A stretch of DNA of 64,000 nt, from contig CACWPM010000005.1 in the NCBI GenBank assembly GCA_902762795.1, positions 1-64,000 on the forward strand, read 5' to 3'. Shown one piece after another: positions 51,841-60,463 of the stretch. How positions within the stretch are numbered: the first letter of the stretch is position 1; each line of letters starts with the position of its first letter. A model generated the notes under the pieces. It did not search any database. It saw only the letters and a list, made by a program, of their open reading frames with translations, and was not told where the DNA came from. This DNA comes from Fibrobacter succinogenes (GTDB lineage Bacteria; Fibrobacterota; Fibrobacteria; Fibrobacterales; Fibrobacteraceae). The position numbers were made by a program, and so were the translations under genes.

Positions 51841-52335
51841 TTACCTGCTGGAGTTATCCCGCTCGTTTACGAGCGGGTGAATTCTTGAAAACTTGTACAA
51901 TGCCGCGTCCTCTCCGTCAGCATAGTAATTCTTGCGTGTGTTATACAATTTGAAACCATGTTTTTCATAAAATGCGCGAGCTTTCGTGTTCCCTTCGCGA
52001 ACTTCTAAAAAACATTGATCGTCGTTTTCGGTGAGTTTGTTCAAACCTGCTTTTAGGAGATGCGAGCCTACGCCCTTGCGTTGTTCTGTACCGCGTGTGG
52101 CGATACTCAAAAGTTCGGAATCGGCCCCCAGCAAATGGAATATGGCGTAGCCCAGAAGCGTGTGGCTCTGAATGCCTCTAGGATTGCAGCCGTTGTCTTC
52201 GCAGACCACGCAATATGCATAGCTTGCACGGATTTCCGACAGAAACTGCTTCTCGTTCCAATCTTGAAACGCCAGTTCTCTCTGAATTTCGAGAACTTGC
52301 GGCAAATCAGATTCTGTCATCTCGCGCAGTTGCAT
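51841..52335 (-). CDS. rimI: RimI-like ribosomal-protein/TsaD-linked N-acetyltransferase
   Basis: 164 residues, GNAT fold: MTESDLPQVLEIQREL at the start, acetyl-CoA loop RGTEQRKGVGSHLLKAGL (Q/RxxGxG/A), then EVREGNTKARAFYEKHGF. RimI often follows tsaB, as here (33 bp). AGTAGGAAGAAGGAAG upstream, itself part of a 7-bp-period tract, supplies the ribosome binding site. Could acetylate ribosomal protein S18 or another N-terminus. Confidence 0.85.
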   Translation of the reverse strand: MQLREMTESDLPQVLEIQRELAFQDWNEKQFLSEIRASYAYCVVCEDNGCNPRGIQSHTLLGYAIFHLLGADSELLSIATRGTEQRKGVGSHLLKAGLNKLTENDDQCFLEVREGNTKARAFYEKHGFKLYNTRKNYYADGEDAALYKFSRIHPLVNERDNSSR

Positions 52336-52348
52336 TGGTTATTTCTGC

Positions 52349-52369
52349 TTCCTTCTTCCTACTGCCGAC
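52349..52369. repeat. heptad tract in the tsaB-rimI gap
   Basis: TTCCTTC, TTCCTAC, TGCCGAC; on the minus strand its GTAGGAAGAAGGAAG wording provides the Shine-Dalgarno of rimI and the tract abuts the tsaB stop. Confidence 0.6.
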
Positions 52370-52998
52370 TAAGTTTTCAATTTCTCGAAGTACGAGGGCT
52401 GGATGTAGTTCGCTTCTTGAATGAGCGATGGCTTCACTGTATCAAAAAGCGGGGACCACATGTTGAGCTTCTTGTCTGTATCGAGTATCGTCGGGATTCC
52501 TTTGTCCTTGAAAATGGTGGCGAGCACTTCGTCTGCAAGTGCCGCTGCATCGACAACGGCTTTTGTAACCACGCTTGCATTGAGGCGTTCGATAACTTCC
52601 GCAGTTTCGATAAAACTCTCTTTGCCGTTCAACCGCAAGTACCAGAATCCGTTGCGAGCACGGATGACGACCGCCGTATCGTTGTCGGCGACTCCCGAAA
52701 AGCAGGCGAGCGCTTGCAATGTCGTTACGCCATACAAATTGCGTTTCCCGCTAAAGCAAAGCCCCTGGCAGAAGGCAACGCCTGTACGCAGTCCGCTGAA
52801 CGACCCCGGCCCGACTGTCACCATGACGCGTTTTACATCATCGAGCGTGGCCCCGACTTTCGACAAAAGCGTATCCAGGCTTGCGCTCAGGATTTCTCCC
52901 TTGGCGGATGGATCGACTATTTCTTCGTACACGGAATCTGCGCACAGAGCCATCGAAATTCCCTTTCGGGATGTGTCTACTATTAAGTTATAGTTCAT
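52369..52998 (-). CDS. tsaB: tRNA threonylcarbamoyladenosine biosynthesis protein TsaB
   Basis: 209 residues. The N-terminal MNYNLIVDTSRKGISMAL and the VTVGPGSFSGLRTGVAFCQGL motif are classic TsaB; the metal-binding His motif of its paralogue TsaD is absent, as expected. It works with TsaD and TsaE in making t6A37 on ANN-decoding tRNAs. There is no Shine-Dalgarno: the start codon lies inside a long heptad tract (52991-53046). It is upstream of rimI. Confidence 0.93.
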   Translation of the reverse strand: MNYNLIVDTSRKGISMALCADSVYEEIVDPSAKGEILSASLDTLLSKVGATLDDVKRVMVTVGPGSFSGLRTGVAFCQGLCFSGKRNLYGVTTLQALACFSGVADNDTAVVIRARNGFWYLRLNGKESFIETAEVIERLNASVVTKAVVDAAALADEVLATIFKDKGIPTILDTDKKLNMWSPLFDTVKPSLIQEANYIQPSYFEKLKT

Positions 52999-53124
52999 AG
53001 TTACTAGTTCGTAGTTACTAGAACTTAGAGCTTAGAACTTAGAGCTTAGAAAAAATGTTTGGATCAACTTGTCTAAGTTCTAAGAGCGAAGCGGTCTAAG
53101 TTCTGCCAACTGCGGCAACGCCGC
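52991..53124. repeat. longest heptad element, with inverted arms and GC hairpin
   Basis: Eight exact-period units TAGTTCA, TAGTTAC, TAGTTCG, TAGTTAC, TAGAACT, TAGAGCT, TAGAACT, TAGAGCT (52991-53046), inverse CTAAGTTC at 53073 and 53096, then GCCAACT and GCGGC-AAC-GCCGC (53112-53124). One end covers the tsaB start codon and the other touches the ddl stop codon. Confidence 0.92.
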
Positions 53125-54158
53125 TAACGTTTAATTTCCAAGCTTTTGTCTATAATCAAATCGATGAGCTGGCTGTATGTGATGCCAACGCATGCGGCCT
53201 GTTGCGGCAAAAGCGATGTAGGTGTCATGCCCGGGAGCGTGTTCGTTTCAATCGCGAAGAGTTCGCCGTCCTTCGTGATGCGCACGTCCGTGCGGCTGTA
53301 TCCTGCGCCGCCCAAAGCGTAGTGGGCGTTTTTGACGAGTTCCTGAATGCGTGCGGTAAGTTCCGGCGCAAATTCAGCTGGAGTCACTTCTTGACATTCG
53401 CCGTTGTACTTCGCCTCGTAGTCAAAGTATTCGCGGGTTGTCATACGCATTTCGGTCGGTGGCAAAGGCTTTTCGCCTTCGATGTAGCCGCAGCTTGCTT
53501 CGCCGCCGGCGATGAACTTTTCGCAGAGCAGGCGATTGGAATCCTTGAACAAGTCTTGGGCAATCTTGCCGGCTTCGTCAAGATCCTTGGCTATACCGAT
53601 GCCGATGGAAGAGCCTCCCAGCGGGTCCTTGATGACGAGCGGAAACCCGAGTTCGTCAGAAACGTTCACGAGTGTATCGCCGGTGAAGTCGTGCTTCCAG
53701 ATAACGCGGTAAGGCGGCGTCGGGATGCCGTTAGCGCGGTAAATTTCTTTCGACTTGATTTTGTCCATAGCCAAGGCCGAAGCGAGCAGTCCGCAACCCG
53801 TGTAAGGAATGTTCCAGTTTTCGAGCATTGCCTGGATGTGACCGTCTTCGCCCCATTTGCCGTGGAGCGCAAGGAATGCGATATCTGCAGACGGAAGTTC
53901 CGAAAGGGCCGGAGATTTTTTCTTATTTGCGGCCGAGCCTTCGAGGCTATGGAAATAGTTTGCGGAGAAGTTTGCTTTTTGGTACGGAGAGAGTTCGCGT
54001 GAAGACCAGTGCCAAGTGCCATCCTTGTCGATAAGAACCGGGTGGATGTTGTACTTTTCCGGATCCATGGCACGCACAACGCCGGTGCCGCTGACGACTG
54101 AAACATCATGTTCTGTAGATGGACCGCCCATCAAAACCAAAACGCGTAAACGGGACAT
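53124..54158 (-). CDS. ddl: D-alanine--D-alanine ligase
   Basis: 344 residues. ATP-grasp enzyme: MGGPSTEHDVSVVSGTGVV, FLALHGKWGEDGHIQAMLE, PLGGSSIGIGIAKD, and GAGYSRTDVRITKDGELFAIETNTLPGMTPTSLLPQQA are standard Ddl motifs. It makes the D-Ala-D-Ala dipeptide for peptidoglycan. It is upstream of tsaB, rimI and the DUF218 gene on the same strand but is separated from them by the heptad element. The 542-bp region upstream is rich in repeats. Confidence 0.96.
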   Translation of the reverse strand: MSRLRVLVLMGGPSTEHDVSVVSGTGVVRAMDPEKYNIHPVLIDKDGTWHWSSRELSPYQKANFSANYFHSLEGSAANKKKSPALSELPSADIAFLALHGKWGEDGHIQAMLENWNIPYTGCGLLASALAMDKIKSKEIYRANGIPTPPYRVIWKHDFTGDTLVNVSDELGFPLVIKDPLGGSSIGIGIAKDLDEAGKIAQDLFKDSNRLLCEKFIAGGEASCGYIEGEKPLPPTEMRMTTREYFDYEAKYNGECQEVTPAEFAPELTARIQELVKNAHYALGGAGYSRTDVRITKDGELFAIETNTLPGMTPTSLLPQQAACVGITYSQLIDLIIDKSLEIKR

Positions 54159-54700
54159 AAAAACCTCACAAAAATCTTTGGATTTTAATCTAGTAAATTA
54201 GAACTTGGTTCTAGGCCAATGGTTTACCGTTTTGTAATATGCTGTACTAAATTCTTTAAGGTATAGGCTGAAAATGGTGGCAAAAAACCAAATTTTCTGA
54301 AAAATGATGATTTTTACGTGAAATTCGATTGTTTATTGACGTTTTTTACGTAATTTTTTGATGTTGTTTGTGATGATTTGAACTTTTTCTCAAAAATTTT
54401 CATTTCGTGGTATTATTTCGTGGTATTGTTTGGAATGAAAAACAGTGCTTTTTCTTCCTGAATGGTGAAAAAGTGTATCAGGATATGTAAAAGAACTTAA
54501 CTTGTATGATTTTTTACGTGAATTTTCTAAAAAAAATCTTTTTTTTACGTAAAAAACGGAAAAAAAATGAAAAAATACTTTCTTATATGTACGATTATGG
54601 CAAAATGAGGGTGAAAACGCAAATAAATACATGTTTTTTCTTGCCGAATTGCGCCGACAAAATCTATATTGAAAAAAATACATGTTAAAAAGGAGATTGT
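54159..54700. other. 542-bp AT-rich divergent intergenic region with paired ACGT motifs
   Basis: No gene seen. TTTTTACGTGAA (54311) and TTTTTTACGTAA (54342) have their ACGT cores 32 bp apart; a second pair, TTTTTTACGTGAA (54510) and TTTTTTACGTAA (54541), is 31 bp apart. A perfect 13-bp tandem repeat ATTTCGTGGTATT lies at 54402-54427. It separates ddl from the epimerase gene and probably holds both promoters. Confidence 0.7.
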
Positions 54701-55621
54701 ATGAGAGTCTTTGTTACGGGTGGGACTGGTTTTATTGGCCATTATGTGGTCAAGGCCCTTTTAGAAAAAGGGCATGAAGTTGTCGTTGCGACGCGCCATC
54801 CTAACAAGGTTCCTACATTAAGGGCGAATCCGAACGTTTTTTTCGTAGAAGCGGCGTTGACGGATTTTGAAAAAATGGGGGAGGGGCTTATTGGCTGTGA
54901 TGCATGCATTCATGTTGCTCTTGGTTGGGGCGATACCCCGAGTGCCATGCTCATGAACGATACGCGTGCAACGGTTGCTCTTTTGGAAATGTCGGCTCGT
55001 GCGGGCTGCGATAAATTTATCATGACTAGTAGTACTTCGGCGATGGGACGTGTACGTTCCGAAATGCGTGAAATCACCAGCAATTTGCCGATTGATTTGT
55101 ACGGGGCGACCAAGGCTGCTGGCGAAGCGTTTGTACTCGGCTTTAGCCATGGTTACGGGAGTCAGTTTCCCGAAGTCAAGATGAAACGTAATATCATCCG
55201 CCCGGGGTATACGTTTGGAAATCCGGCGTTCCCTGATGGGTGCTCTCAGCCGGATCGCAGATTTTTTGACATGGCTTATGCGGTCAAGGAAAACCGCGAT
55301 ATCCATATTATCAAGAACGATGGTACGCAATTTATTCATGCTTCCCAGCAGGCTCAAATTTATATGAAATTGTTGGAGTCCGACTACAACGAAGAAATCT
55401 TTCTCGGGCTGGGTTCCGAATGGATTAGTTGGAAAGAAATTGCAGAAAAGATGATTGCTCTCAAGCCGGGGTGTACATCCAAAATTGTGGAAGCGGACAT
55501 GGGTTGGGGTGAAGACCCGATGCTTTACGATGTCCAAAAAATCAAGGATTGTTTTGGCCTGGCTTTTGATGCCCACGACTACTTGGATGACCACATCCGC
55601 TGGACTTTCGAAAACGCATAA
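54701..55621 (+). CDS. NAD-dependent epimerase/dehydratase family protein
   Basis: 306 residues, extended short-chain dehydrogenase. Rossmann motif VTGGTGFIGHYVVKALL, MTSSTSAMG (Ser of the catalytic triad), YGATKAAGE (YxxxK) and a later NIIRPGYTFG. AAAAGGAGA precedes the ATG. It probably modifies an NDP-sugar or reduces a small carbonyl; the substrate cannot be read. A clear terminator follows. Confidence 0.85.
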   Translation: MRVFVTGGTGFIGHYVVKALLEKGHEVVVATRHPNKVPTLRANPNVFFVEAALTDFEKMGEGLIGCDACIHVALGWGDTPSAMLMNDTRATVALLEMSARAGCDKFIMTSSTSAMGRVRSEMREITSNLPIDLYGATKAAGEAFVLGFSHGYGSQFPEVKMKRNIIRPGYTFGNPAFPDGCSQPDRRFFDMAYAVKENRDIHIIKNDGTQFIHASQQAQIYMKLLESDYNEEIFLGLGSEWISWKEIAEKMIALKPGCTSKIVEADMGWGEDPMLYDVQKIKDCFGLAFDAHDYLDDHIRWTFENA

Positions 55622-55661
55622 TTAGTGGTTGTTGAACTGTCGGAAGTTGACAGTATATTTT

Positions 55662-55685
55662 AAAAGGCTCCATTAGGAGCCTTTT
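55662..55685. terminator. Rho-independent terminator after the epimerase gene
   Basis: GGCTCC (55666-55671) pairs with GGAGCC (55676-55681) over ATTA and is followed by TTTT; AAAA on the other side makes it usable for purF transcripts too. Confidence 0.85.
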
Positions 55686-55705
55686 GCTTTATGACGTTAG
55701 CGTTG

Positions 55706-55734
55706 CATCCTACTGCCTACTGCGGCGAAGCCGC
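55706..55734. repeat. heptad/GC-hairpin element at the purF 3' end
   Basis: CATCCTA, CTGCCTA, then CTGCGGC-GAA-GCCGC (hairpin 55722-55734), three bases from the purF stop codon. Same hairpin as at 21497-21509. Confidence 0.75.
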
Positions 55735-55736
55735 CT

Positions 55737-57122
55737 CTACCCGCAGCGAGTTTTTTCGGCGTGGCTGCCGATGTAATCGGGATAGCAGTTATCAAAACAT
55801 GCGGCGCAGTAGTTTTCTCCTTCGCCGGTGCAGTTCTTCATGCCTTCGACGCTCAAGTAGCCGAGGCTCTCGACGCCGAGCATTTTTGCAATTTCATCGG
55901 GCGTCATGGAGCTTGCCGCAAGTTCGCCTTGGCTTGGGAAGTCCATCCCGAAGAAGCAAGGATGTGCCACCGGAGGCGAAGCAATGCGAATGTGGACTTC
56001 GAGGGCTCCTGCATCGCGGAGCATCCTGGAGAGAATGCGGAGCGTTGTTCCGCGGACGATGGAATCCTCGACAACGCAAACGCGTTTGTTCTTAAGCACT
56101 CCTTCAATGGGGTTGAACTTGAGACGGACCTTTTGTTCGCGGACGTTTTGAGTCGGGTCGATGAAGGTGCGTCCGACGTAATGGTTACGAAGCAATCCGA
56201 TTTCAAAGCGGATACCGCTAGCTTGTGCGTAACCGAGTGCTGCTGTTGTCGCACTATCCGGCACGGAAATCACGATATCTGCATCGACCGGACATTCTTT
56301 TGCGAGCTGTTTACCCATTTTGCGTCGAATTTTGTCGCAACTTTGTTCGAAAATCTTGGAGTCCGGACGGCTAAAGTAGATGTATTCGAAAATACAGTGG
56401 GCGAGGCGGTCTTTTTGCGTAAAGCGTTCGGAATGGAGCCCGTTCTTGGTGATTGTCAAGAATTCGCCGGGTTGGATGTCGCGAACGTAGTTCGCCCCGA
56501 GCAAGTCGAACGCGCAAGTTTCAGACGCTACGCACCAGGATTTTCCCATGCGGGCAATCGAGAGCGGGCGGAAACCGTAACCGTCGCGGGCCACAAACAT
56601 TGTATCTTTGCTTAGGAAAACGAGGCAAAAGCTTCCTGTAAATTTTGCAATCGCTTTTTTGATGGCTTCTCCCAAGGTATCTGCCTTGGTGCGGGCTATT
56701 TCGTGCAAAAGAATTTCAGAATCGGATGTTGTCTGGAATATGTGACCATCGGCTTCCATTTCGGCGCGGAGCTCGGGGGCGTTTGTGATGTTCCCGTTAT
56801 GAGCTACTGCGATTTGTCCCCATTTGCAGCTTACCAAGATGGGTTGCGCGTTTGCGAGGGTGGAGGCCCCTGTAGTGCTATAGCGGACATGGCCGATGCC
56901 TGCAAAACCTTGCAGTTCGTCGATGTTGTAGTCCCTCAAAAGCGTGGAAACCAGACCCATGGACTTGCGGACTCGAACTTTGTCCCCGTCAGTTACAGCG
57001 AAACCGGCGCTTTCTTGGCCGCGGTGCTGCAATGCGTAAAGTCCCATGGCTACATTGCGGGCTATATTGTCACCGTTGTAAATACCGATGACGCCGCATT
57101 CTTCATGCAATTCTTCGAGCAT
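55737..57122 (-). CDS. purF: amidophosphoribosyltransferase
   Basis: From ATG 57122 the protein is 461 residues beginning MLEELHEECGVIGIY, with AGAGG five bases upstream. The catalytic Cys of the glutaminase (ECGV) is at residue 9, so a short propeptide is removed. Later motifs: YALQHRGQESAGFAV, HVRYSTTGAS, VDADIVISVPDSATTAALGYAQ, VVEDSIVRGTTL (PRPP loop) and Cys residues ENYCAACFDNCYPDYIG that may hold an Fe-S cluster as in Bacillus PurF. First step of purine synthesis. A longer frame to 57185 exists but has no support. Confidence 0.95.
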   Translation of the reverse strand: MLEELHEECGVIGIYNGDNIARNVAMGLYALQHRGQESAGFAVTDGDKVRVRKSMGLVSTLLRDYNIDELQGFAGIGHVRYSTTGASTLANAQPILVSCKWGQIAVAHNGNITNAPELRAEMEADGHIFQTTSDSEILLHEIARTKADTLGEAIKKAIAKFTGSFCLVFLSKDTMFVARDGYGFRPLSIARMGKSWCVASETCAFDLLGANYVRDIQPGEFLTITKNGLHSERFTQKDRLAHCIFEYIYFSRPDSKIFEQSCDKIRRKMGKQLAKECPVDADIVISVPDSATTAALGYAQASGIRFEIGLLRNHYVGRTFIDPTQNVREQKVRLKFNPIEGVLKNKRVCVVEDSIVRGTTLRILSRMLRDAGALEVHIRIASPPVAHPCFFGMDFPSQGELAASSMTPDEIAKMLGVESLGYLSVEGMKNCTGEGENYCAACFDNCYPDYIGSHAEKTRCG

Positions 57123-57474
57123 AATGCCTCTTTGAAGTGGAGCTTCCCTTGCCTCAAAGGCCGTAGCCCACCCGTACGGGTGCAAGCGGAGAAGCGGACG
57201 CCGCGTGTAAGCAAAAAACGTGCCATATGGAATGGGAAAAATGGGTTATGCTCGATCTCTTGGGGCTATAGATATGTTTTACACTCATTGTAAAACAGAG
57301 AATGTAAAATATTACATGAAGTGTAAAACGATCGCTTCGTGCATCAAAACGAACCGAAAGCCCTAAAATGAAATTTGTTCATTGACGACAATTCATGGTT
57401 GAATGTATATTTCGTGCTGCTTTTTGGAAAAATTATGTTGTATGCTCTCTTGCCAGGAAAAATAGGACGTTTCT
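57123..57474. other. 352-bp divergent region between purF and the KAP-like gene
   Basis: No gene seen. The purF-proximal 110 bp have normal GC; from 57270 it becomes AT-rich with a cluster of palindromes (57276-57329, annotated separately). AAAACGAACCGAAAG at 57347 vaguely resembles a Bacillus PurBox but is not a full match. Confidence 0.6.
57276..57329. promoter_or_regulatory. operator-like cluster of TGTAAAA palindromes
   Basis: GTTTTACA-CTCAT-TGTAAAAC is a perfect 8-bp inverted repeat (57276-57296). ATGTAA-AATA-TTACAT follows (57302-57317), then a half-site TGTAAAAC (57322-57329). TGTAAAA starts at 57289, 57303 and 57322, spaced 14 and 19 bp. It lies about 150 bp from both purF and the KAP-like gene. 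Confidence 0.65.
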
Positions 57475-59352
57475 ATGGATAGTTTTGTGCTTTTCGTTGT
57501 TATGACAGCTTCTTTGCTTCTATTGCCGATTATGCCGGCCTTATTTCCCGTTTTGGTGCTGTTCTTGAATCCCGTTAATCTTTTTAAGATGACTGTAAAA
57601 GTCTTTTCGTTTATGGTTTCGCGTGTTGTGGATGTTTTATTATTGTGTATTTTATTTATATTTGTTGCTTTAGAGTTTTTTATATGTCCTATATATATTC
57701 TGATTATGCTTATGAGTCTGATGAAGGTGGCTTTTAAAATGGTATGGGATTGGCTGTGCTGTAAAATAAAGAATTTTGTACATAATTATTTTTTATTAGC
57801 GATTATAGCGTTTGTCCTGTCCCAAAAATATTTGTTCAACGATGCTATGGCGTTTAATGCCGACCTCCTTCATTTTGCGGTTGTCTTCCTTGTTTTTGTC
57901 GCCTTGTTGTTTGGAAGGCGAGGCGCGTTCCAGACATCTACTATTTGTTTAGGTTTTTTAGCGAGCATGGCGTATTATGGAAGAAATGATTTAATCCATT
58001 GCTTTGTGAATACAGCTAGTGACAATTTTTTTAAAACCTATTTTGGGGATTTTATAGTATGCGTACTTGTCTTGATCTTGCCTCCTTTGGTTAAAATTGT
58101 ATCAGATAAGATATATAAACCATCTATTGGAATGACTAAAGATAAATTATACCCGGATCGAAAAATTGTATTTGACAAAATACTGCGATATCTTCAAAAG
58201 TATCGGGTGATTGCGATTGATAGTCCGTATGGTAATGGAAAATCTGCGGTTGTAGAAGCCCTTAAAAATGAAAAAAAAGATTGGAATTTTATCACGTTTG
58301 GCGTTTTGTCTACAACGGTGGATAATATAGAGTTCTGTGTTGTCCGTGAAATCAACGCTGTGTTGGAATCGAAAGGGGTATACTTGAATCCCATTAGTAA
58401 AATCAAGTCGTTTTTCTGCCGTGATTTCATGTACTGTGTTGGCGATTTTTTATTTGACAATCCTCAATCATATGAAAAACAGATGATTGATTTTGTGAAG
58501 GGCGTTCAAAGGCTGAAAGAAGTCATTGTACTTAACTTTGAAGATATTGATAGAATTAATGACACTAAACTGATCAATAAAATTTTTTCTATTTGCGATA
58601 CGTTGCTGAAGTACGAATCTTATTATGAAAAAAAGTACGTCAAGGTCATTTACCAGTGCAATAAAGATGTGGTTAATGAACTGTTTAGTGGTATGGATAA
58701 GAATAAACGGTATGCGGAGAAATTTATTTTGCAATCGGTCAGCCTAGATATTTTGCCGGGGGAATTCTTTAAAAATGTTTTGGAACAAAATTCTGAAAAA
58801 TACCAAAGAATAAAAAACATCCGTTTTGAATTTTTAAGCCAGGGATATAAATTATTTGATGTAACGGTCTCCTTTAAATTTGATGGGTATACTATTCGCG
58901 GTGTGGAACAGATTTTAGATAAAACGAGCGCCGCTTTTGAAATGTTTGACGATTTTTCTTCAGATAATGATCTTGATTTACAGACGGTTCTAGTTTTCTT
59001 TGTGACAATGTACTTTATGCCGGATATTTTTAATAAATTAGTAAAAGGGAAAAAGCTGCATCAACAGAAACTGTTTTGTTATGTTAATGGAAATGATGAG
59101 AAAATAAACTCTATTTTTTCTCTTTATAACAACGGCCCTTATACTCGTACTAGTTATTTTGATGGAACACACAATAAAAAATATAAAGAAAACAGGGACG
59201 CTCTGTTGTTCCTGTCGTGGCTTGGGTATGATGAGATATATTTAGAGTGCTTGGATGCTGTTAATCTTGATGCTCCCCGGGACGGAAAAATTATAGATGA
59301 TATGTCCCGGAGAGAGCTTATTTTGGATAAGTTGCTAAGTCTCCATCAATAA
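57475..59352 (+). CDS. membrane-anchored KAP/YobI-like P-loop NTPase, AT-rich, possible defence gene
   Basis: 625 residues. About 1-215 holds six or so hydrophobic segments. A P-loop domain follows: Walker A DSPYGNGKSAV (Lys256, Ser257), Walker B VIVLNFEDIDRIND with acidic EDID (356-359) and Arg360, the wording of KAP-type STAND NTPases. A sensor-like region VKVIYQCNKDVVNELF follows near 400. The C-terminal 170 residues have no recognised domain. Codon use is clearly more AT-rich than the neighbours, suggesting transfer. KAP proteins with membrane helices occur in phage-exclusion systems such as PifA. It is a single gene converging on the UbiA gene with 10 bp between. Confidence 0.75.
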   Translation: MDSFVLFVVMTASLLLLPIMPALFPVLVLFLNPVNLFKMTVKVFSFMVSRVVDVLLLCILFIFVALEFFICPIYILIMLMSLMKVAFKMVWDWLCCKIKNFVHNYFLLAIIAFVLSQKYLFNDAMAFNADLLHFAVVFLVFVALLFGRRGAFQTSTICLGFLASMAYYGRNDLIHCFVNTASDNFFKTYFGDFIVCVLVLILPPLVKIVSDKIYKPSIGMTKDKLYPDRKIVFDKILRYLQKYRVIAIDSPYGNGKSAVVEALKNEKKDWNFITFGVLSTTVDNIEFCVVREINAVLESKGVYLNPISKIKSFFCRDFMYCVGDFLFDNPQSYEKQMIDFVKGVQRLKEVIVLNFEDIDRINDTKLINKIFSICDTLLKYESYYEKKYVKVIYQCNKDVVNELFSGMDKNKRYAEKFILQSVSLDILPGEFFKNVLEQNSEKYQRIKNIRFEFLSQGYKLFDVTVSFKFDGYTIRGVEQILDKTSAAFEMFDDFSSDNDLDLQTVLVFFVTMYFMPDIFNKLVKGKKLHQQKLFCYVNGNDEKINSIFSLYNNGPYTRTSYFDGTHNKKYKENRDALLFLSWLGYDEIYLECLDAVNLDAPRDGKIIDDMSRRELILDKLLSLHQ

Positions 59353-59362
59353 ACTTTAGTAC

Positions 59363-60325
59363 TTAAATCATCGAGCATATCAAAAGTGCCAAAAGCCCGA
59401 GGAACATCGCAATTTTTGTAACGGATTGTGCGCGTCTATAATTTTTATGGTGAGCGCTCCAAATGGCTATGGCAAAGCATGGCGTGAGCGTTATCGCCGT
59501 GATGATAAGGAACAGAGGCGGATAGTTGTAGTCGAAAACTTTGTCTAGGCAAAATACTGGAAGCGGGAGAGAAATCCAGGTGAATAGAATGATGATATTT
59601 GCAAGTCTGCGTGCTTTTTGTGCGCCGGCAACAATCGGAAATGTCATGATACCAGCCTTGAGGTCGCCGGTTTCGTCTTCTAGATCCTTGTAGATTTCAC
59701 GGGCAAGGGTCAGTAAGAATGCAAAAGGAATGGCGGGGATAACGGCCCAAATGTGTGCTTCTGGGTTGAGGCTGTCGGAATAGTTGTAGAAATACTGTGT
59801 TGCAAAGAGTAGGGGGGTCGTGCATAGGAACGCGACTGTCATGTTCTTGATGAGCGGGATGTGCTTTAGCTTGTTGTTGTAGGCGAGAAGAAGCGCGCCG
59901 AGCAGGGCGAAGAACCAAAGCGGGAATGTCAAAATGTAAAGGCCGACCCATCCGAAAACAAGGGCGTGGTCAATATCTCCGACAAGATGGAAGAAAATTA
60001 TACCTTGTATAACTGTATCGAGAAATCCACAAAAGAGCATGAGAAGAGCTATGGCTTTCCACGCTCTTCGCGCTGTTTTGACGGTAATCTTGCCTGTTAC
60101 GAGCGGGCGTTCCGGGCGGTTCAGCCTATCGCTTTCTAGGTCGCGAACGTCGTTTTCGATGTTTGCGAATGCGATGGCGGCTGCAAATCCCAGCGCCTGT
60201 AATGGCATAATCAAGAGCCCTCTGTAGTAGTTAAGCAACATGTAGCTCGCGACAAGCGTGATTACGGCGATCACGATGTTCAGGGGGCGGGTCATTTTGA
60301 AAAGCGTACGAAGTGTCGATATCAT
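59363..60325 (-). CDS. UbiA-family prenyltransferase
   Basis: 320 residues, eight or nine membrane helices. The first Asp-rich motif is NIENDVRDLESDRLNRPERPLVTG (near residues 55-78) and the second is DLEDETGDLKAGIMT (near 215-229), binding Mg-prenyl diphosphate. UbiA members attach prenyl chains to aromatic rings or glycerol phosphates (menaquinone, heme O, archaeal-type lipids). The NDxxD wording with DRxNRPxRPL is closest to geranylgeranylglycerol-phosphate synthases and chlorophyll-type enzymes; MenA is also possible. Confidence 0.82.
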   Translation of the reverse strand: MISTLRTLFKMTRPLNIVIAVITLVASYMLLNYYRGLLIMPLQALGFAAAIAFANIENDVRDLESDRLNRPERPLVTGKITVKTARRAWKAIALLMLFCGFLDTVIQGIIFFHLVGDIDHALVFGWVGLYILTFPLWFFALLGALLLAYNNKLKHIPLIKNMTVAFLCTTPLLFATQYFYNYSDSLNPEAHIWAVIPAIPFAFLLTLAREIYKDLEDETGDLKAGIMTFPIVAGAQKARRLANIIILFTWISLPLPVFCLDKVFDYNYPPLFLIITAITLTPCFAIAIWSAHHKNYRRAQSVTKIAMFLGLLALLICSMI

Positions 60326-60463
60326 TGATTATTCCCATGTTTTATTTAAGAAAATACTCAAAAAACTGCATAGGATAAAAAATTTTTTTTTGAAAAGCCC
60401 CAAATTATGCGCAAAAACACATTTCCGATTTCTATTGGCATTAGCAGGGAGTTCCTTTTTTAG

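Noticed and set aside
54159-54700. replication origin
   Set aside because: AT-rich with repeats, but no DnaA-box-like TTATCCACA cluster and no dnaA, dnaN or parAB neighbours.
55737-57185. purF start at 57185
   Set aside because: The extra 21 residues precede the catalytic Cys region and have no ribosome site; ATG 57122 with AGAGG upstream gives the normal short propeptide.
57347-57361. PurBox upstream of purF
   Set aside because: AAAACGAACCGAAAG lacks the CCGAAC core of the Bacillus PurBox and no second inverted copy is seen.
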